A stretch of DNA of 64,000 nucleotides from the NCBI RefSeq assembly GCF_051020765.1, contig NW_027469106.1, positions 682,001-746,000 on the forward strand. Reading direction: 5' to 3'. The position numbers and the translations under genes are program-made. This document shows, one piece after another, positions 24,887-38,200 of this stretch; position 1 is the first letter of the stretch, and the number at the start of each line of letters is the position of its first letter. Below the pieces are notes generated by a model that saw nothing but the letters and a program-made list of their open reading frames with translations, had not been told where the DNA came from and searched no databases. This DNA comes from Lasioglossum baleicum. Taxonomy: Eukaryota > Arthropoda > Insecta > Hymenoptera > Halictidae.

Positions 24887-27264
24887 AAACACGTGCGAGA
24901 GGATGCATCCCGCAGGCTAGTCGAGTAAAAACACGTGCGAGAGAATGCATCCCGCAGGCTAGTCGAGTAAAAACACGTGCGAGGATTTGTGGGATGCGCA
25001 TGCGCAGGTTTTGTGGGATGCGCATGCGCAGGTTCTTTGGGATGCGCATGCGCAGGTTTTTTGGGATGCGCATGGCTAGTCGAGCAAAAACACGTGCGAG
25101 AGGATGCATCCCGCAGGCTAGTCGAGTAAAAACACGTGCGAAAGGATGCATCCCGCAGTCTAGTCGAGCACAAACACGTGCGAGGTTTTGTGGGATGCGC
25201 ATGCGCAGGTTTTGTGGGATGCGCATGCGCAGATTTTTTGGGATGCTCATGCGCAGGTTTTTTGGGATGCGCATGGATAGTCGAGCAAAAACACGTGCGA
25301 GAGGATGCATCCCGCAGGCTAGTCGAGTAAAAACACGTTCGAGGTTTTGTGGGATGCGCATGCGCAGGTTTTGTGGGATGCGCATTCGCAGGTTTTTTGG
25401 GATGCGCATGCGCAGGTTTTTTGGGATGCGCATGGCTAGTCGAGCAAAAACACGTGCGAGAGGATGCATCCCGCAGGCTAGTCGAGTAAAAACACGTGCG
25501 AGACGATGCATCCCGCAGGCCAGTCGAGTAAAAACACGTGCGAGAGGATGCATCCCGCAGGCTAGTCGAGTAAAAACACGTGCGAGGTTTTGTGGGATGC
25601 GCATGTGCAGGTTTTTTGGGATGCGCATGTCTAGTAGAGCAAAAACACGTGCGAGAGGATGCATCCCGCAGGCTAGTCGAGTAAAAACACGTGCGAGAGG
25701 ATGCATCCCGCAGGCTAGTCGAGTAAAAACACGTGCGAGGTTTTGTGGGATGCGCATGCGCAGGTTTTTTGGGATGCGCATGTGCAGGATTTTTGGGATG
25801 CGCATGGCTAGTCGAGCAAAAACACGTGCGAGGATTTGTGGGATGCGCATGCGCAGGTTTTGTGGGATGCGCATGCGCAGGTTTTTTGGGATGCGCATGC
25901 GCAGGTTTTTTGGGATGCGCATGGCTAGTCGAGCAAAAACACGTGCGAGAGAATGCATCCCGCAGGCTAGTCGAGTAAAAACACGTGCGAGGATTTGTGG
26001 GATGCGCATGCGCAGGTTTTTTGGGATGCGCATGCGCAGGTTTTTTGGGATGCGCATGGCTAGTCGAGCAAAAACACGTGCGAGAGGATGCATCCCGCAG
26101 GCTAGCCGAGCAAAAACACGTGCGAGAGGATGCATCCCGCAGGCTAGTCGAGTAAAAACACGTGCGAGGTTTTGTGGGATGCGCATGCGCAGATTTTTTG
26201 GGATGCGCATGCGCAGGTTTTTTGGGATGCGCATGGCTAGTCGAGCAAAAACACGTGCGAGAGGATGCATCCCGCAGGCTAGTCGAGTAAGAACACGTGC
26301 GAGACGATGCATCCCGCAGGCCAGTCGAGTAAAAACACGTGCGAGAGGATGCATCCCGCAGGCTAGTCGAGTAAAAACACGTGCGAGGTTTTGTGGGATG
26401 CGCATGCGCAGGTTTTGTGGGATGCGCATGCGCAGGTTTTTTGGGATGCGCATGTGCAGGTTTTTTGGGATGCGCATAGCTAGTCGAGCAAAAACACGTG
26501 CGAGAGGATGCATCCCGCAGGCTAGTCGAGTAAAAACACGTGCGAGAGGATGCATCCCGCAGGCTAGTCGAGTAAAAACACGTGCGAGACGATGCATCCC
26601 GCAGGCCAGTCGAGTAAAAACACGTGCGAGAGGATGCATCCCGCAGGCTAGTCGAGTAAAAACACGTGCGAGGTTTTGTGGGATGCGCATGCGCAGGTTT
26701 TTTGGGATGCGCATGGCTAGTCGAGCAAAAACACGTGCGAGAGGATGCATCCCGCAGGCTAGCCGAGCAAAAACACGTGCGAGAGGATGCATCCCGCAGG
26801 CTAGTCGAGTAAAAACACGTGCGAGGTTTTGTGGGATGCGCATGCGCAGATTTTTTGGGATGCGCATGCGCAGGTTTTTTGGGATGCGCATGGCTAGTCG
26901 AGCAAAAACACGTGCGAGAGGATGCATCCCGCAGGCTAGTCGAGTAAAAACACGTGCGAGACGATGCATCCCGCAGGCCAGTCGAGTAAAAACACGTGCG
27001 AGAGGATGCATCCCGCAGGCTAGTCGAGTAAAAACACGTGCGAGGTTTTGTGGGATGCGCATGCGCAGGTTTTGTGGGATGCGCATGCGCAGGTTTTTTG
27101 GGATGCGCATGTGCAGGTTTTTTGGGATGCGCATGGCTAGTCGAGCAAAAACACGTGCGAGAGGATGCATCCCGCAGGCTAGTCGAGTAAAAACACGTGC
27201 GGGAGGATGCATCCCGCAGGCTAGTCGAGTAAAAACACGTGCGAGGTTTTGTGGGATGCGCATG
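24887..27264 (+). repeat. ~2.4-kb dispersed duplicate, copy 2
   Basis: Second copy of 18176-20553, same length, with only a few substitutions seen. The match breaks on the left where GAGCAAAAAC faces GAGCACAAAC and on the right at 27265 where GCATGCGC faces GCATGTGC. Confidence 0.9.
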
Positions 27265-27860
27265 CGCAGGTTTTTTGGGATGCGCATGTGCAGGATTTTT
27301 GGGATGCGCATGGCTAGTCGAGCAAAAACACGTGCGAGAGGATGCATCCCGCAGGCTAGTCGAGTAAAAACACGTGCGAGAGAATGCATCCCGCAGGCTA
27401 GTCGAGTAAAAACACGTGCGAGGATTTGTGGGATGCGCATGCGCAGGTTTTGTGGGATGCGCATGCGCAGGTTTTTTGGGATGCGCATGCGCAGGTTTTT
27501 TGGGATGCGCATGGCTAGTCGAGCAAAAACACGTGCGAGAGGATGCATCCCGCAGGCTAGTCGAGTAAAAACACGTGCGAGAGGATGCATCCCGCAGGCT
27601 AGTCGAGTAAAAACACGTGCGAGGTTTTGTGGGATGCGCATGCGCAGGTTTTTTGGGATGCGCATGCGCAGGTTTTTTGGGATGCGCATGGCTAGTCGAG
27701 CAAAAACACGTGCGAGAGGATGCATCCCGCAGGCTAGCCGGGTAAAAACACGTGCGAGAGGATGCATCCCGCAGGCTAGTCGAGTAAAAACACGTGCGAG
27801 GTTTTGTGGGATGCGCATGCGCAGGTTTTGTGGGATGCGCATGCGCAGATTTTTTGGGAT

Positions 27861-29283
27861 GCGCTTGCGCAGGTTTTTTGGGCTGCGCATGGATTGTCGA
27901 GCAAAAACACGTGCGAGAGGATGCATCCCGCAGGCTAGTCGAGTAAAAACACGTGCGAGAGAATGCATCCCGCAGGCTAGTCGAGTAAAAACACGTGCGA
28001 GGATTAGTGGGATGCGCATGCGCAGGTTTTGTGGGATGCGCATGCGCAGATTTTTTGGGATGCGCATGCGCAGGTTTTTTGGGATGCGCATGGCTAGTCG
28101 AGCAAAAACACGTGCGAGAGGATGCATCCCGCAGGCTAGTCGAGTAAAAACACGTGCGAGACGATGCATCCCGCAGGCCAGTCGAGTAAAAACACGTGCG
28201 AGAGGATGCATCCCGCAGGCTAGTCGAGTAAAAACACGTGCGAGGTTTTGTGGGATGCGCATGCGCAGGTTTTGTGGGATGCGCATGCGCAGGTTTTTTG
28301 GGATGCGCATGTGCAGGTTTTTTGGGATGCGCATGGCTAGTCGAGCAAAAACACGTGCGAGAGGATGCATCCCGCAGGCTAGTCGAGTAAAAACACGTGC
28401 GGGAGGATGCATCCCGCAGGCTAGTCGAGTAAAAACACGTGCGAGGTTTTGTGGGATGCGCATGCGCAGGTTTTTTGGGATGCGCATGTGCAGGATTTTT
28501 GGGATGCGCATGGCTAGTCGAGCAAAAACACGTGCGAGAGGATGCATCCCGCAGGCTAGTCGAGTAAAAACACGTGCGAGAGAATGCATCCCGCAGGCTA
28601 GTCGAGTAAAAACACGTGCGAGGATTTGTGGGATGCGCATGCGCAGGTTTTGTGGGATGCGCATGCGCAGGTTTTTTGGGATGCGCATGCGCAGGTTTTT
28701 TGGGATGCGCATGGCTAGTCGAGCAAAAACACGTGCGAGAGGATGCATCCCGCAGGCTAGTCGAGTAAAAACACGTGCGAAAGGATGCATCCCGCAGTCT
28801 AGTCGAGCACAAACACGTGCGAGGTTTTGTGGGATGCGCATGCGCAGGTTTTGTGGGATGCGCATGCGCAGATTTTTTGGGATGCGCTTGCGCAGGTTTT
28901 TTGGGCTGCGCATGGATTGTCGAGCAAAAACACGTGCGAGAGGATGCATCCCGCAGGCTAGTCGAGTAAAAACACGTGCGAGAGAATGCATCCCGCAGGC
29001 TAGTCGAGTAAAAACACGTGCGAGGATTTGTGGGATGCGCATGCGCAGGTTTTTTGGGATGCGCATGCGCAGGTTTTTTGGGATGCGCATGGCTAGTCGA
29101 GCAAAAACACGTGCGAGAGGATGCATCCCGCAGGCTAGTCGAGTAAAAACACGTGCGAAAGGATGCATCCCGCAGTCTAGTCGAGCACAAACACGTGCGA
29201 GGTTTTGTGGGATGCGCATGCGCAGGTTTTGTGGGATGCGCATGCGCAGATTTTTTGGGATGCGCTTGCGCAGGTTTTTTGGG
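27861..29283 (+). repeat. Three copies of a rare triple-variant block
   Basis: A linked set of substitutions, GCGCTTGCGC, GGGCTGCGC and GGATTGTCG, occurs together at 27861, 28884 and 29262 and nowhere else that I saw. The spacings are 1023 and 378 bp. The last pair is a simple 378-bp tandem duplication of two blocks. The three linked changes show the block was copied after they arose. Confidence 0.88.
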
Positions 29284-32200
29284 CTGCGCATGGATTGTCG
29301 AGCAAAAACACGTGCGAGAGGATGCATCCCGCAGGCTAGTCGAGTAAAAACACGTGCGAGAGAATGCATCCCGCAGGCTAGTCGAGTAAAAACACGTGCG
29401 AGGATTTGTGGGATGCGCATGCGCAGGTTTTGTGGGATGCGCATGCGCAGGTTTTTTGGGATGCGCATGGCTAGTCGAGCAAAAACACGTGCGAGAGGAT
29501 GCATCCTGCAGGGTAGTCGAGTAAAAACACGTGCGAGAGGATGCATCCCGCAGGCTAGTCGAGCACAAACACGTGCGAGGTTTTGTGGGATGCGCATGCG
29601 CAGGTTTTGTGGGATGCGCATGCGCAGATTTTTTGGGATGCGCATGCGCAGGTTTTTTGGGTTGCGCATGGCTAGTCGAGCAAAAACACGTGCGAGAGGA
29701 TGCATCCCGCAGGCTAGTCGAGTAAAAACACGTGCGAGACGATGCATCCCGCAGGCCAGTCGAGTAAAAACACGTGCGAGAGGATGCATCCCGCAGGCTA
29801 GTCGAGTAAAAACACGTGCGAGAGGATGCATCCCGCAGGCTAGTCGAGTAAAAACACGTGCGAGGTTTTGTGGGATGCGCATGCGCAGGTTTTTTGGGAT
29901 GCGCATGCGCAGGTTTTTTGGGATGCGCATGGCTAGTCGAGCAAAAACACGTGCGAGAGGATGCATCCCGCAGGCTAGCCGAGCAAAAACACGTGCGAGA
30001 GGATGCATCCCGCAGGCTAGTCGAGTAAAAACACGTGCGAGGTTTTGTGGGATGCGCATGCGCAGATTTTTTGGGATGCGCATGCGCAGGTTTTTTGGGA
30101 TGCGCATGGCTAGTCGAGCAAAAACACGTGCGAGAGGATGCATCCCGCAGGCTAGTCGAGTAAGAACACGTGCGAGACGATGCATCCCGCAGGCCAGTCG
30201 AGTAAAAACACGTGCGAGAGGATGCATCCCGCAGGCTAGTCGAGTAAAAACACGTGCGAGGTTTTGTGGGATGCGCATGCGCAGGTTTTGTGGGATGCGC
30301 ATGCGCAGGTTTTTTGGGATGCGCATGTGCAGGTTTTTTGGGATGCGCATGGCTAGTCGAGCAAAAACACGTGCGAGAGGATGCATCCCGCAGGCTAGTC
30401 GAGCAAAAACACGTGCGAGAGGATGCATCCCGCAGGCTAGTCGAGTAAAAACACGTGCGAAAGGATGCATCCCGCAGTCTAGTCGAGCACAAACACGTGC
30501 GAGGTTTTGTGGGATGCGCATGCGCAGGTTTTGTGGGATGCGCATGCGCAGATTTTTTGGGATGCGCATGCGCAGGTTTTTTGGGATGCGCATGGATAGT
30601 CGAGCAAAAACACGTGCGAGAGGATGCATCCCGCAGGCTAGTCGAGTAAAAACACGTGCGAAAGGATGCATCCCGCAGGCCAGTCGAGTAATAACACGTG
30701 CGAGAGGATGCATCCCGCAGGCTAGTCGAGTAAAAACACGTGCGAGGATTTGTGGGATGCGCATGCGCAGGTTTTGTGGGATGCGCATGCGCAGGTTTTT
30801 TGGGATGCGCATGTGCAGGTTTTTTGGGATGCGCATGGCTAGTAGAGCAAAAACACGTGCGAGAGGATGCATCCCGCAGGCTAGTCGAGTAAAAACACGT
30901 GCGAGAGGATGCATCCCGCAGGCTAGTCGAGTAAAAACACGTGCGAGGTTTTGTGGGATGCGCATGCGCAGGTTTTTTGGGATGCGCATGTGCAGGATTT
31001 TTGGGATGCGCATGGCTAGTCGAGCAAAAACACGTGCGAGAGGATGCATCCCGCAGGCTAGTCGAGTAAGAACACGTGCGAGACGATGCATCCCGCAGGC
31101 CAGTCGAGTAAAAACACGTGCGAGAGGATGCATCCCGCAGGCTAGTCGAGTAAAAACACGTGCGAGGTTTTGTGGGATGCGCATGCGCAGGTTTTGTGGG
31201 ATGCGCATGCGCAGGTTTTTTGGGATGCGCATGTGCAGGTTTTTTGGGATGCGCATGGCTAGTCGAGCAAAAACACGTGCGAGAGGATGCATCCCGCAGG
31301 CTAGTCGAGTAAAAACACGTGCGAGAGGATGCATCCCGCAGGCTAGTCGAGTAAAAACACGTGCGAGACGATGCATCCCGCAGGCCAGTCGAGTAAAAAC
31401 ACGTGCGAGAGGATGCATCCCGCAGGCTAGTCGAGTAAAAACACGTGCGAGAGGATGCATCCCGCAGGCTAGTCGAGTAAAAACACGTGCGAGGTTTTGT
31501 GGGATGCGCATGCGCAGGTTTTTTGGGATGCGCATGCGCAGGTTTTTTGGGATGCGCATGCGCAGGTTTTTTGGGATGCGCATGGCTAGTCGAGCAAAAA
31601 CACGTGCGAGAGGATGCATCCCGCAGGCTAGCCGAGCAAAAACACGTGCGAGAGGATGCATCCCGCAGGCTAGTCGAGTAAAAACACGTGCGAGGTTTTG
31701 TGGGATGCGCATGCGCAGATTTTTTGGGATGCGCATGCGCAGGTCTTTTGGGATGCGCATGGCTAGTCGAGCAAAAACACGTGCGAGAGGATGCATCCCG
31801 CAGGCTAGTCGAGTAAAAACACGTGCGAGACGATGCATCCCGCAGGCCAGTCGAGTAAAAACACGTGCGAGAGGATGCATCCCGCAGGCTAGTCGAGTAA
31901 AAACACGTGCGAGGTTTTGTGGGATGCGCATGCGCAGGTTTTGTGGGATGCGCATGCGCAGGTTTTTTGGGATGCGCATGTGCAGGTTTTTTGGGATGCG
32001 CATGGCTAGTCGAGTAAAAACACGTGCGAGAGGATGCATCCCGCAGGCTAGTCGAGTAAAAACACGTGCGAGGTTTTGTGGGATGCGCATGCGCAGGTTT
32101 TTTGGGATGCGCATGTGCAGGATTTTTGGGATGCGCATGGCTAGTCGAGCAAAAACACGTGCGAGAGGATGCATCCCGCAGGCTAGTCGAGTAAAAACAC

Positions 32201-35200
32201 GTGCGAGAGAATGCATCCCGCAGGCTAGTCGAGTAAAAACACGTGCGAGGATTTGTGGGATGCGCATGCGCAGGTTTTGTGGGATGCGCATGCGCAGGTT
32301 TTTTGGGATGCGCATGCGCAGGTTTTTTGGGATGCGCATGGCTAGTCGAGCAAAAACACGTGCGAGAGGATGCATCCCGCAGGCTAGTCGAGTAAAAACA
32401 CGTGCGAAAGGATGCATCCCGCAGTCTAGTCGAGCACAAACACGTGCGAGGTTTTGTGGGATGCGCATGCGCAGGTTTTGTGGGATGCGCATGCGCAGAT
32501 TTTTTGGGATGCGCATGCGCAGGTTTTTTGGGATGCGCATGGATAGTCGAGCAAAAACACGTGCGAGAGGATGCATCCCGCAGGCTAGTCGAGTAAAAAC
32601 ACGTGCGAGAGAATGCATCCCGCAGGCTAGTCGAGTAAAAACACGTGCGAGGATTTGTGGGATGCGCATGCGCAGGTTTTGTGGGATGCGCATGCGCAGG
32701 TTTTTTGGGATGCGCATGCGCAGGTTTTTTGGGATGCGCATGGCTAGTCGAGCAAAAACACGTGCGAGAGGATGCATCCTGCAGGGTAGTCGAGTAAAAA
32801 CACGTGCGAGAGGATGCATCCCGCTGGCTAGTCGAGCACAAACACGTGCGAGGTTTTGTGGGATGCGCATGCGCAGGTTTTGTGGGATGCGCATGCGCAG
32901 ATTTTTTGGGATGCGCATGCGCAGGTTTTTTGGGATGCGCATGGCTAGTCGAGCAAAAACACGTGCGAGAGGATGCATCCCGCAGGCTAGTCGAGTAAAA
33001 ACACGTGCGAGACGATGCATCCCGCAGGCCAGTCGAGTAAAAACACGTGCGAGAGGATGCATCCCGCAGGCTAGTCGAGTAAAAACACGTGCGAGAGGAT
33101 GCATCCCGCAGGCTAGTCGAGTAAAAACACGTGCGAGGTTTTGTGGGATGCGCATGCGCAGGTTTTTTGGGATGCGCATGCGCAGGTTTTTTGGGATGCG
33201 CATGGCTAGTCGAGCAAAAACACGTGCGAGAGGATGCATCCCGCAGGCTAGCCGAGCAAAAACACGTGCGAGAGGATGCATCCCGCAGGCTAGTCGAGTA
33301 AAAACACGTGCGAGGTTTTGTGGGATGCGCATGCGCAGATTTTTTGGGATGCGCATGCGCAGGTTTTTTGGGATGCGCATGGCTAGTCGAGCAAAAACAC
33401 GTGCGAGAGGATGCATCCCGCAGGCTAGTCGAGTAAGAACACGTGCGAGACGATGCATCCCGCAGGCCAGTCGAGTAAAAACACGTGCGAGAGGATGCAT
33501 CCCGCAGGCTAGTCGAGTAAAAACACGTGCGAGGTTTTGTGGGATGCGCATGCGCAGGTTTTTTGGGATGCGCATGCGCAGGTTTTTTGGGATGCGCATG
33601 GCTAGTCGAGCAAAAACACGTGCGAGAGGATGCATCCCGCAGGCTAGTCGAGTAAAAACACGTGCGAGACGATGCATCCCGCAGGCCAGTCGAGTAAAAA
33701 CACGTGCGAGAGGATGCATCCCGCAGGCTAGTCGAGTAAAAACACGTGCGAGAGGATGCATCCCGCAGGCTAGTCGAGTAAAAACACGTGCGAGGTTTTG
33801 TGGGATGCGCATGCGCAGGTTTTTTGGGATGCGCATGCGCAGGTTTTTTGGGATGCGCATGGCTAGTCGAGCAAAAACACGTGCGAGAGGATGCATCCCG
33901 CAGGCTAGCCGAGCAAAAACACGTGCGAGAGGATGCATCCCGCAGGCTAGTCGAGTAAAAACACGTGCGAGGTTTTGTGGGATGCGCATGCGCAGATTTT
34001 TTGGGATGCGCATGCGCAGGTTTTTTGGGATGCGCATGGCTAGTCGAGCAAAAACACGTGCGAGAGGATGCATCCCGCAGGCTAGTCGAGTAAGAACACG
34101 TGCGAGACGATGCATCCCGCAGGCCAGTCGAGTAAAAACACGTGCGAGAGGATGCATCCCGCAGGCTAGTCGAGTAAAAACACGTGCGAGGTTTTGTGGG
34201 ATGCGCATGCGCAGGTTTTGTGGGATGCGCATGCGCAGGTTTTTTGGGATGCGCATGTGCAGGTTTTTTGGGATGCGCATGGCTAGTCGAGCAAAAACAC
34301 GTGCGAGAGGATGCATCCCGCAGGCTAGTCGAGTAAAAACACGTGCGAGAGGATGCATCCCGCAGGCTAGTCGAGTAAGAACACGTGCGAGACGATGCAT
34401 CCCGCAGGCCAGTCGAGTAAAAACACGTGCGAGAGGATGCATCCCGCAGGCTAGTCGAGTAAAAACACGTGCGAGGTTTTGTGGGATGCGCATGCGCAGG
34501 TTTTTTGGGATGCGCATGCGCAGGTTTTTTGGGATGCGCATGGCTAGTCGAGCAAAAACACGTGCGAGAGGATGCATCCCGCAGGCTAGTCGAGTAAAAA
34601 CACGTGCGAGACGATGCATCCCGCAGGCCAGTCGAGTAAAAACACGTGCGAGAGGATGCATCCCGCAGGCTAGTCGAGTAAAAACACGTGCGAGAGGATG
34701 CATCCCGCAGGCTAGTCGAGTAAAAACACGTGCGAGGTTTTGTGGGATGCGCATGCGCAGGTTTTTTGGGATGCGCATGCGCAGGTTTTTTGGGATGCGC
34801 ATGGCTAGTCGAGCAAAAACACGTGCGAGAGGATGCATCCCGCAGGCTAGCCGAGCAAAAACACGTGCGAGAGGATGCATCCCGCAGGCTAGTCGAGTAA
34901 AAACACGTGCGAAGTTTTGTGGGATGCGCATGCGCAGATTTTTTGGGATGCGCATGCGCAGGTTTTTTGGGATGCGCATGGCTAGTCGAGCAAAAACACG
35001 TGCGAGAGGATGCATCCCGCAGGCTAGTCGAGTAAGAACACGTGCGAGACGATGCATCCCGCAGGCCAGTCGAGTAAAAACACGTGCGAGAGGATGCATC
35101 CCGCAGGCTAGTCGAGTAAAAACACGTGCGAGGTTTTGTGGGATGCGCATGCGCAGGTTTTGTGGGATGCGCATGCGCAGGTTTTTTGGGATGCGCATGT

Positions 35201-38200
35201 GCAGGTTTTTTGGAATGCGCATGGCTAGTCGAGCAAAAACACGTGCGAGGTTTTGTGGGATGCGCATGCGCAGGTTTTTTGGGATGCGCATGTGCAGGAT
35301 TTTTGGGATGCGCATGGCTAGTCGAGCAAAAACACGTGCGAGAGGATGCATCCCGCAGGCTAGTCGAGTAAAAACACGTGCGAGAGAATGCATCCCGCAG
35401 GCTAGTCGAGTAAAAACACGTGCGAGGATTTGTGGGATGCGCATGCGCAGGTTTTGTGGGATGCGCATGCGCAGGTTTTTTGGGATGCGCATGCGCAGGT
35501 TTTTTGGGATGCGCATGGCTAGTCGAGCAAAAACACGTGCGAGAGGATGCATCCCGCAGGCTAGTCGAGTAAAAACACGTGCGAAAGGATGCATCCCGCA
35601 GTCTAGTCGAGCACAAACACGAGCGAGGTTTTGTGGGATGCGCATGCGCAGGTTTTGTGGGATGCGCATGCGCAGATTTTTTGGGATGCGCATGCGCAGG
35701 TTTTTTGGGATGCGCATGGATAGTCGAGCAAAAACACGTGCGAGAGGATGCATCCCGCAGGCTAGTCGAGTAAAAACACGTGCGAAAGGATGCATCCCGC
35801 AGGCCAGTCGAGTAAAAACACGTGCGAGAGGATGCATCCCGCAGGCTAGTCGAGTAAAAACACGTGCGAGGTTTTGTGGGATGCGCATGCGCAGGTTTAG
35901 TGGGATGCGCATGCGCAGGTTTTTTGGGATGCGCATGTGCAGGTTTTTTGGGATGCGCATGGCTAGTAGAGCAAAAACACGTGCGAGAGGATGCATCCCG
36001 CAGGCTAGTCGAGTAAAAACACGTGCGAGAGGATGCATCCCGCAGGCTAGTCGAGTAAAAACACGTGCGAGAGGATGCATCCCGCAGGCTAGTCGAGTAA
36101 AAACACGTGCGAGGTTTTGTGGGATGCGCATGCGCAGGTTTTTTGGGATGCGCATGTGCAGGATTTTTGGGATGCGCATGGCTAGTCGAGCAAAAACACG
36201 TGCGAGAGGATGCATCCCGCAGGCTAGTCGAGTAAAAACACGTGCGAGAGAATGCATCCTGCAGGCTAGTCGAGTAAAAACACGTGCGAGGATTTGTGGG
36301 ATGCGCATGCGCAGGTTTTGTGGGATGCGCATGCGCAGGTTTTTTGGGATGCGCATGCGCAGGTTTTTTGGGATGCGCATGGCTAGTCGAGCAAAAACAC
36401 GTGCGAGAGGATGCATCCCGCAGGCTAGCCGAGCAAAAACACGTGCGAGAGGATGCATCCCGCAGGCTAGTCGAGTAAAAACACGTGCGAGGTTTTGTGG
36501 GATGCGCATGCGCAGATTTTTTGGGATGCGCATGCGCAGGTTTTTTGGGATGCGCATGGCTAGTCGAGCAAAAACACGTGCGAGAGGATGCATCCCGCAG
36601 GCTAGTCGAGTAAGAACACGTGCGAGACGATGCATCCCGCAGGCCAGTCGAGTAAAAACACGTGCGAGAGGATGCATCCCGCAGGCTAGTCGAGTAAAAA
36701 CACGTGCGAGGTTTTGTGGGATGCGCATGCGCAGGTTTTGTGGGATGCGCATGCGCAGGTTTTTTGGGATGCGCATGTGCAGGTTTTTTGGGATGCGCAT
36801 GGCTAGTCGAGCAAAAACACGTGCGAGAGGATGCATCCCGCAGGCTAGTCGAGTAAAAACACGTGCGAGAGGATGCATCCCGCAGGCTAGTCGAGTAAAA
36901 ACACGTGCGAGACGATGCATCCCGCAGGCCAGTCGAGTAAAAACACGTGCGAGAGGATGCATCCCGCAGGCTAGTCGAGTAAAAACACGTGCGAGAGGAT
37001 GCATCCCGCAGGCTAGTCGAGTAAAAACACGTGCGAGGTTTTGTGGGATGCGCATGCGCAGGTTTTTTGGGATGCGCATGCGCAGGTTTTTTGGGATGCG
37101 CATGGCTAGTCGAGCAAAAACACGTGCGAGAGGATGCATCCCGCAGGCTAGCCGAGCAAAAACACGTGCGAGAGGATGCATCCCGCAGGCTAGTCGAGTA
37201 AAAACACGTGCGAGGTTTTGTGGGATGCGCATGCGCAGATTTTTTGGGATGCGCATGCGCAGGTTTTTTGGGATGCGCATGGCTAGTCGAGCAAAAACAC
37301 GTGCGAGAGGATGCATCCCGCAGGCTAGTCGAGTAAAAACACGTGCGAGACGATGCATCCCGCAGGCTAGTCGAGTAAAAACACGTGCGAGGTTTTGTGG
37401 GATGCGCATGCGCAGATTTTTTGGGATGCGCATGCGCAGGTTTTTTGGGATGCGTATGGCTAGTCGAGCAAAAACACGTGCGAGAGGATGCATCCCGCAG
37501 GCTAGTCGAGTAAGAACACGTGCGAGACGATGCATCCCGCAGGCCAGTCGAGTAAAAACACGTGCGAGAGGATGCATCCCGCAGGCTAGTCGAGTAAAAA
37601 CACGTGCGAGGTTTTGTGGGATGCGCATGCGCAGGTTTTGTGGGATGCGCATGCGCAGGTTTTTTGGGATGCGCATGTGCAGGTTTTTTGGGATGCGCAT
37701 GGCTAGTCGAGCAAAAACACGTGCGAGAGGATGCATCCCGCAGGCTAGTCGAGTAAAAACACGTGCGAGAGGATGCATCCCGCAGGCTAGTCGAGTAAAA
37801 ACACGTGCGAGACGATGCATCCCGCAGGCCAGTCGAGTAAAAACACGTGCGAGAGGATACATCCCGCAGGCTAGTCGAGTAAAAACACGTGCGAGAGGAT
37901 GCATCCCGCAGGCTAGTCGAGTAAAAACACGTGCGAGGTTTTGTGGGATGCGCATGCGCAGGTTTTTTGGGATGCGCATGCGCAGGTTTTTTGGGATGCG
38001 CATGGCTAGTCGAGCAAAAACACGTGCGAGAGGATGCATCCCGCAGGCTAGCCGAGCAAAAACACGTGCGAGAGGATGCATCCCGCAGGCTAGTCGAGTA
38101 AAAACACGTGCGAGGTTTTGTGGGATGCGCATGCGCAGATTTTTTGGGATGCGCATGCGCAGGTTTTTTGGGATGCGCATGGCTAGTCGAGCAAAAACAC

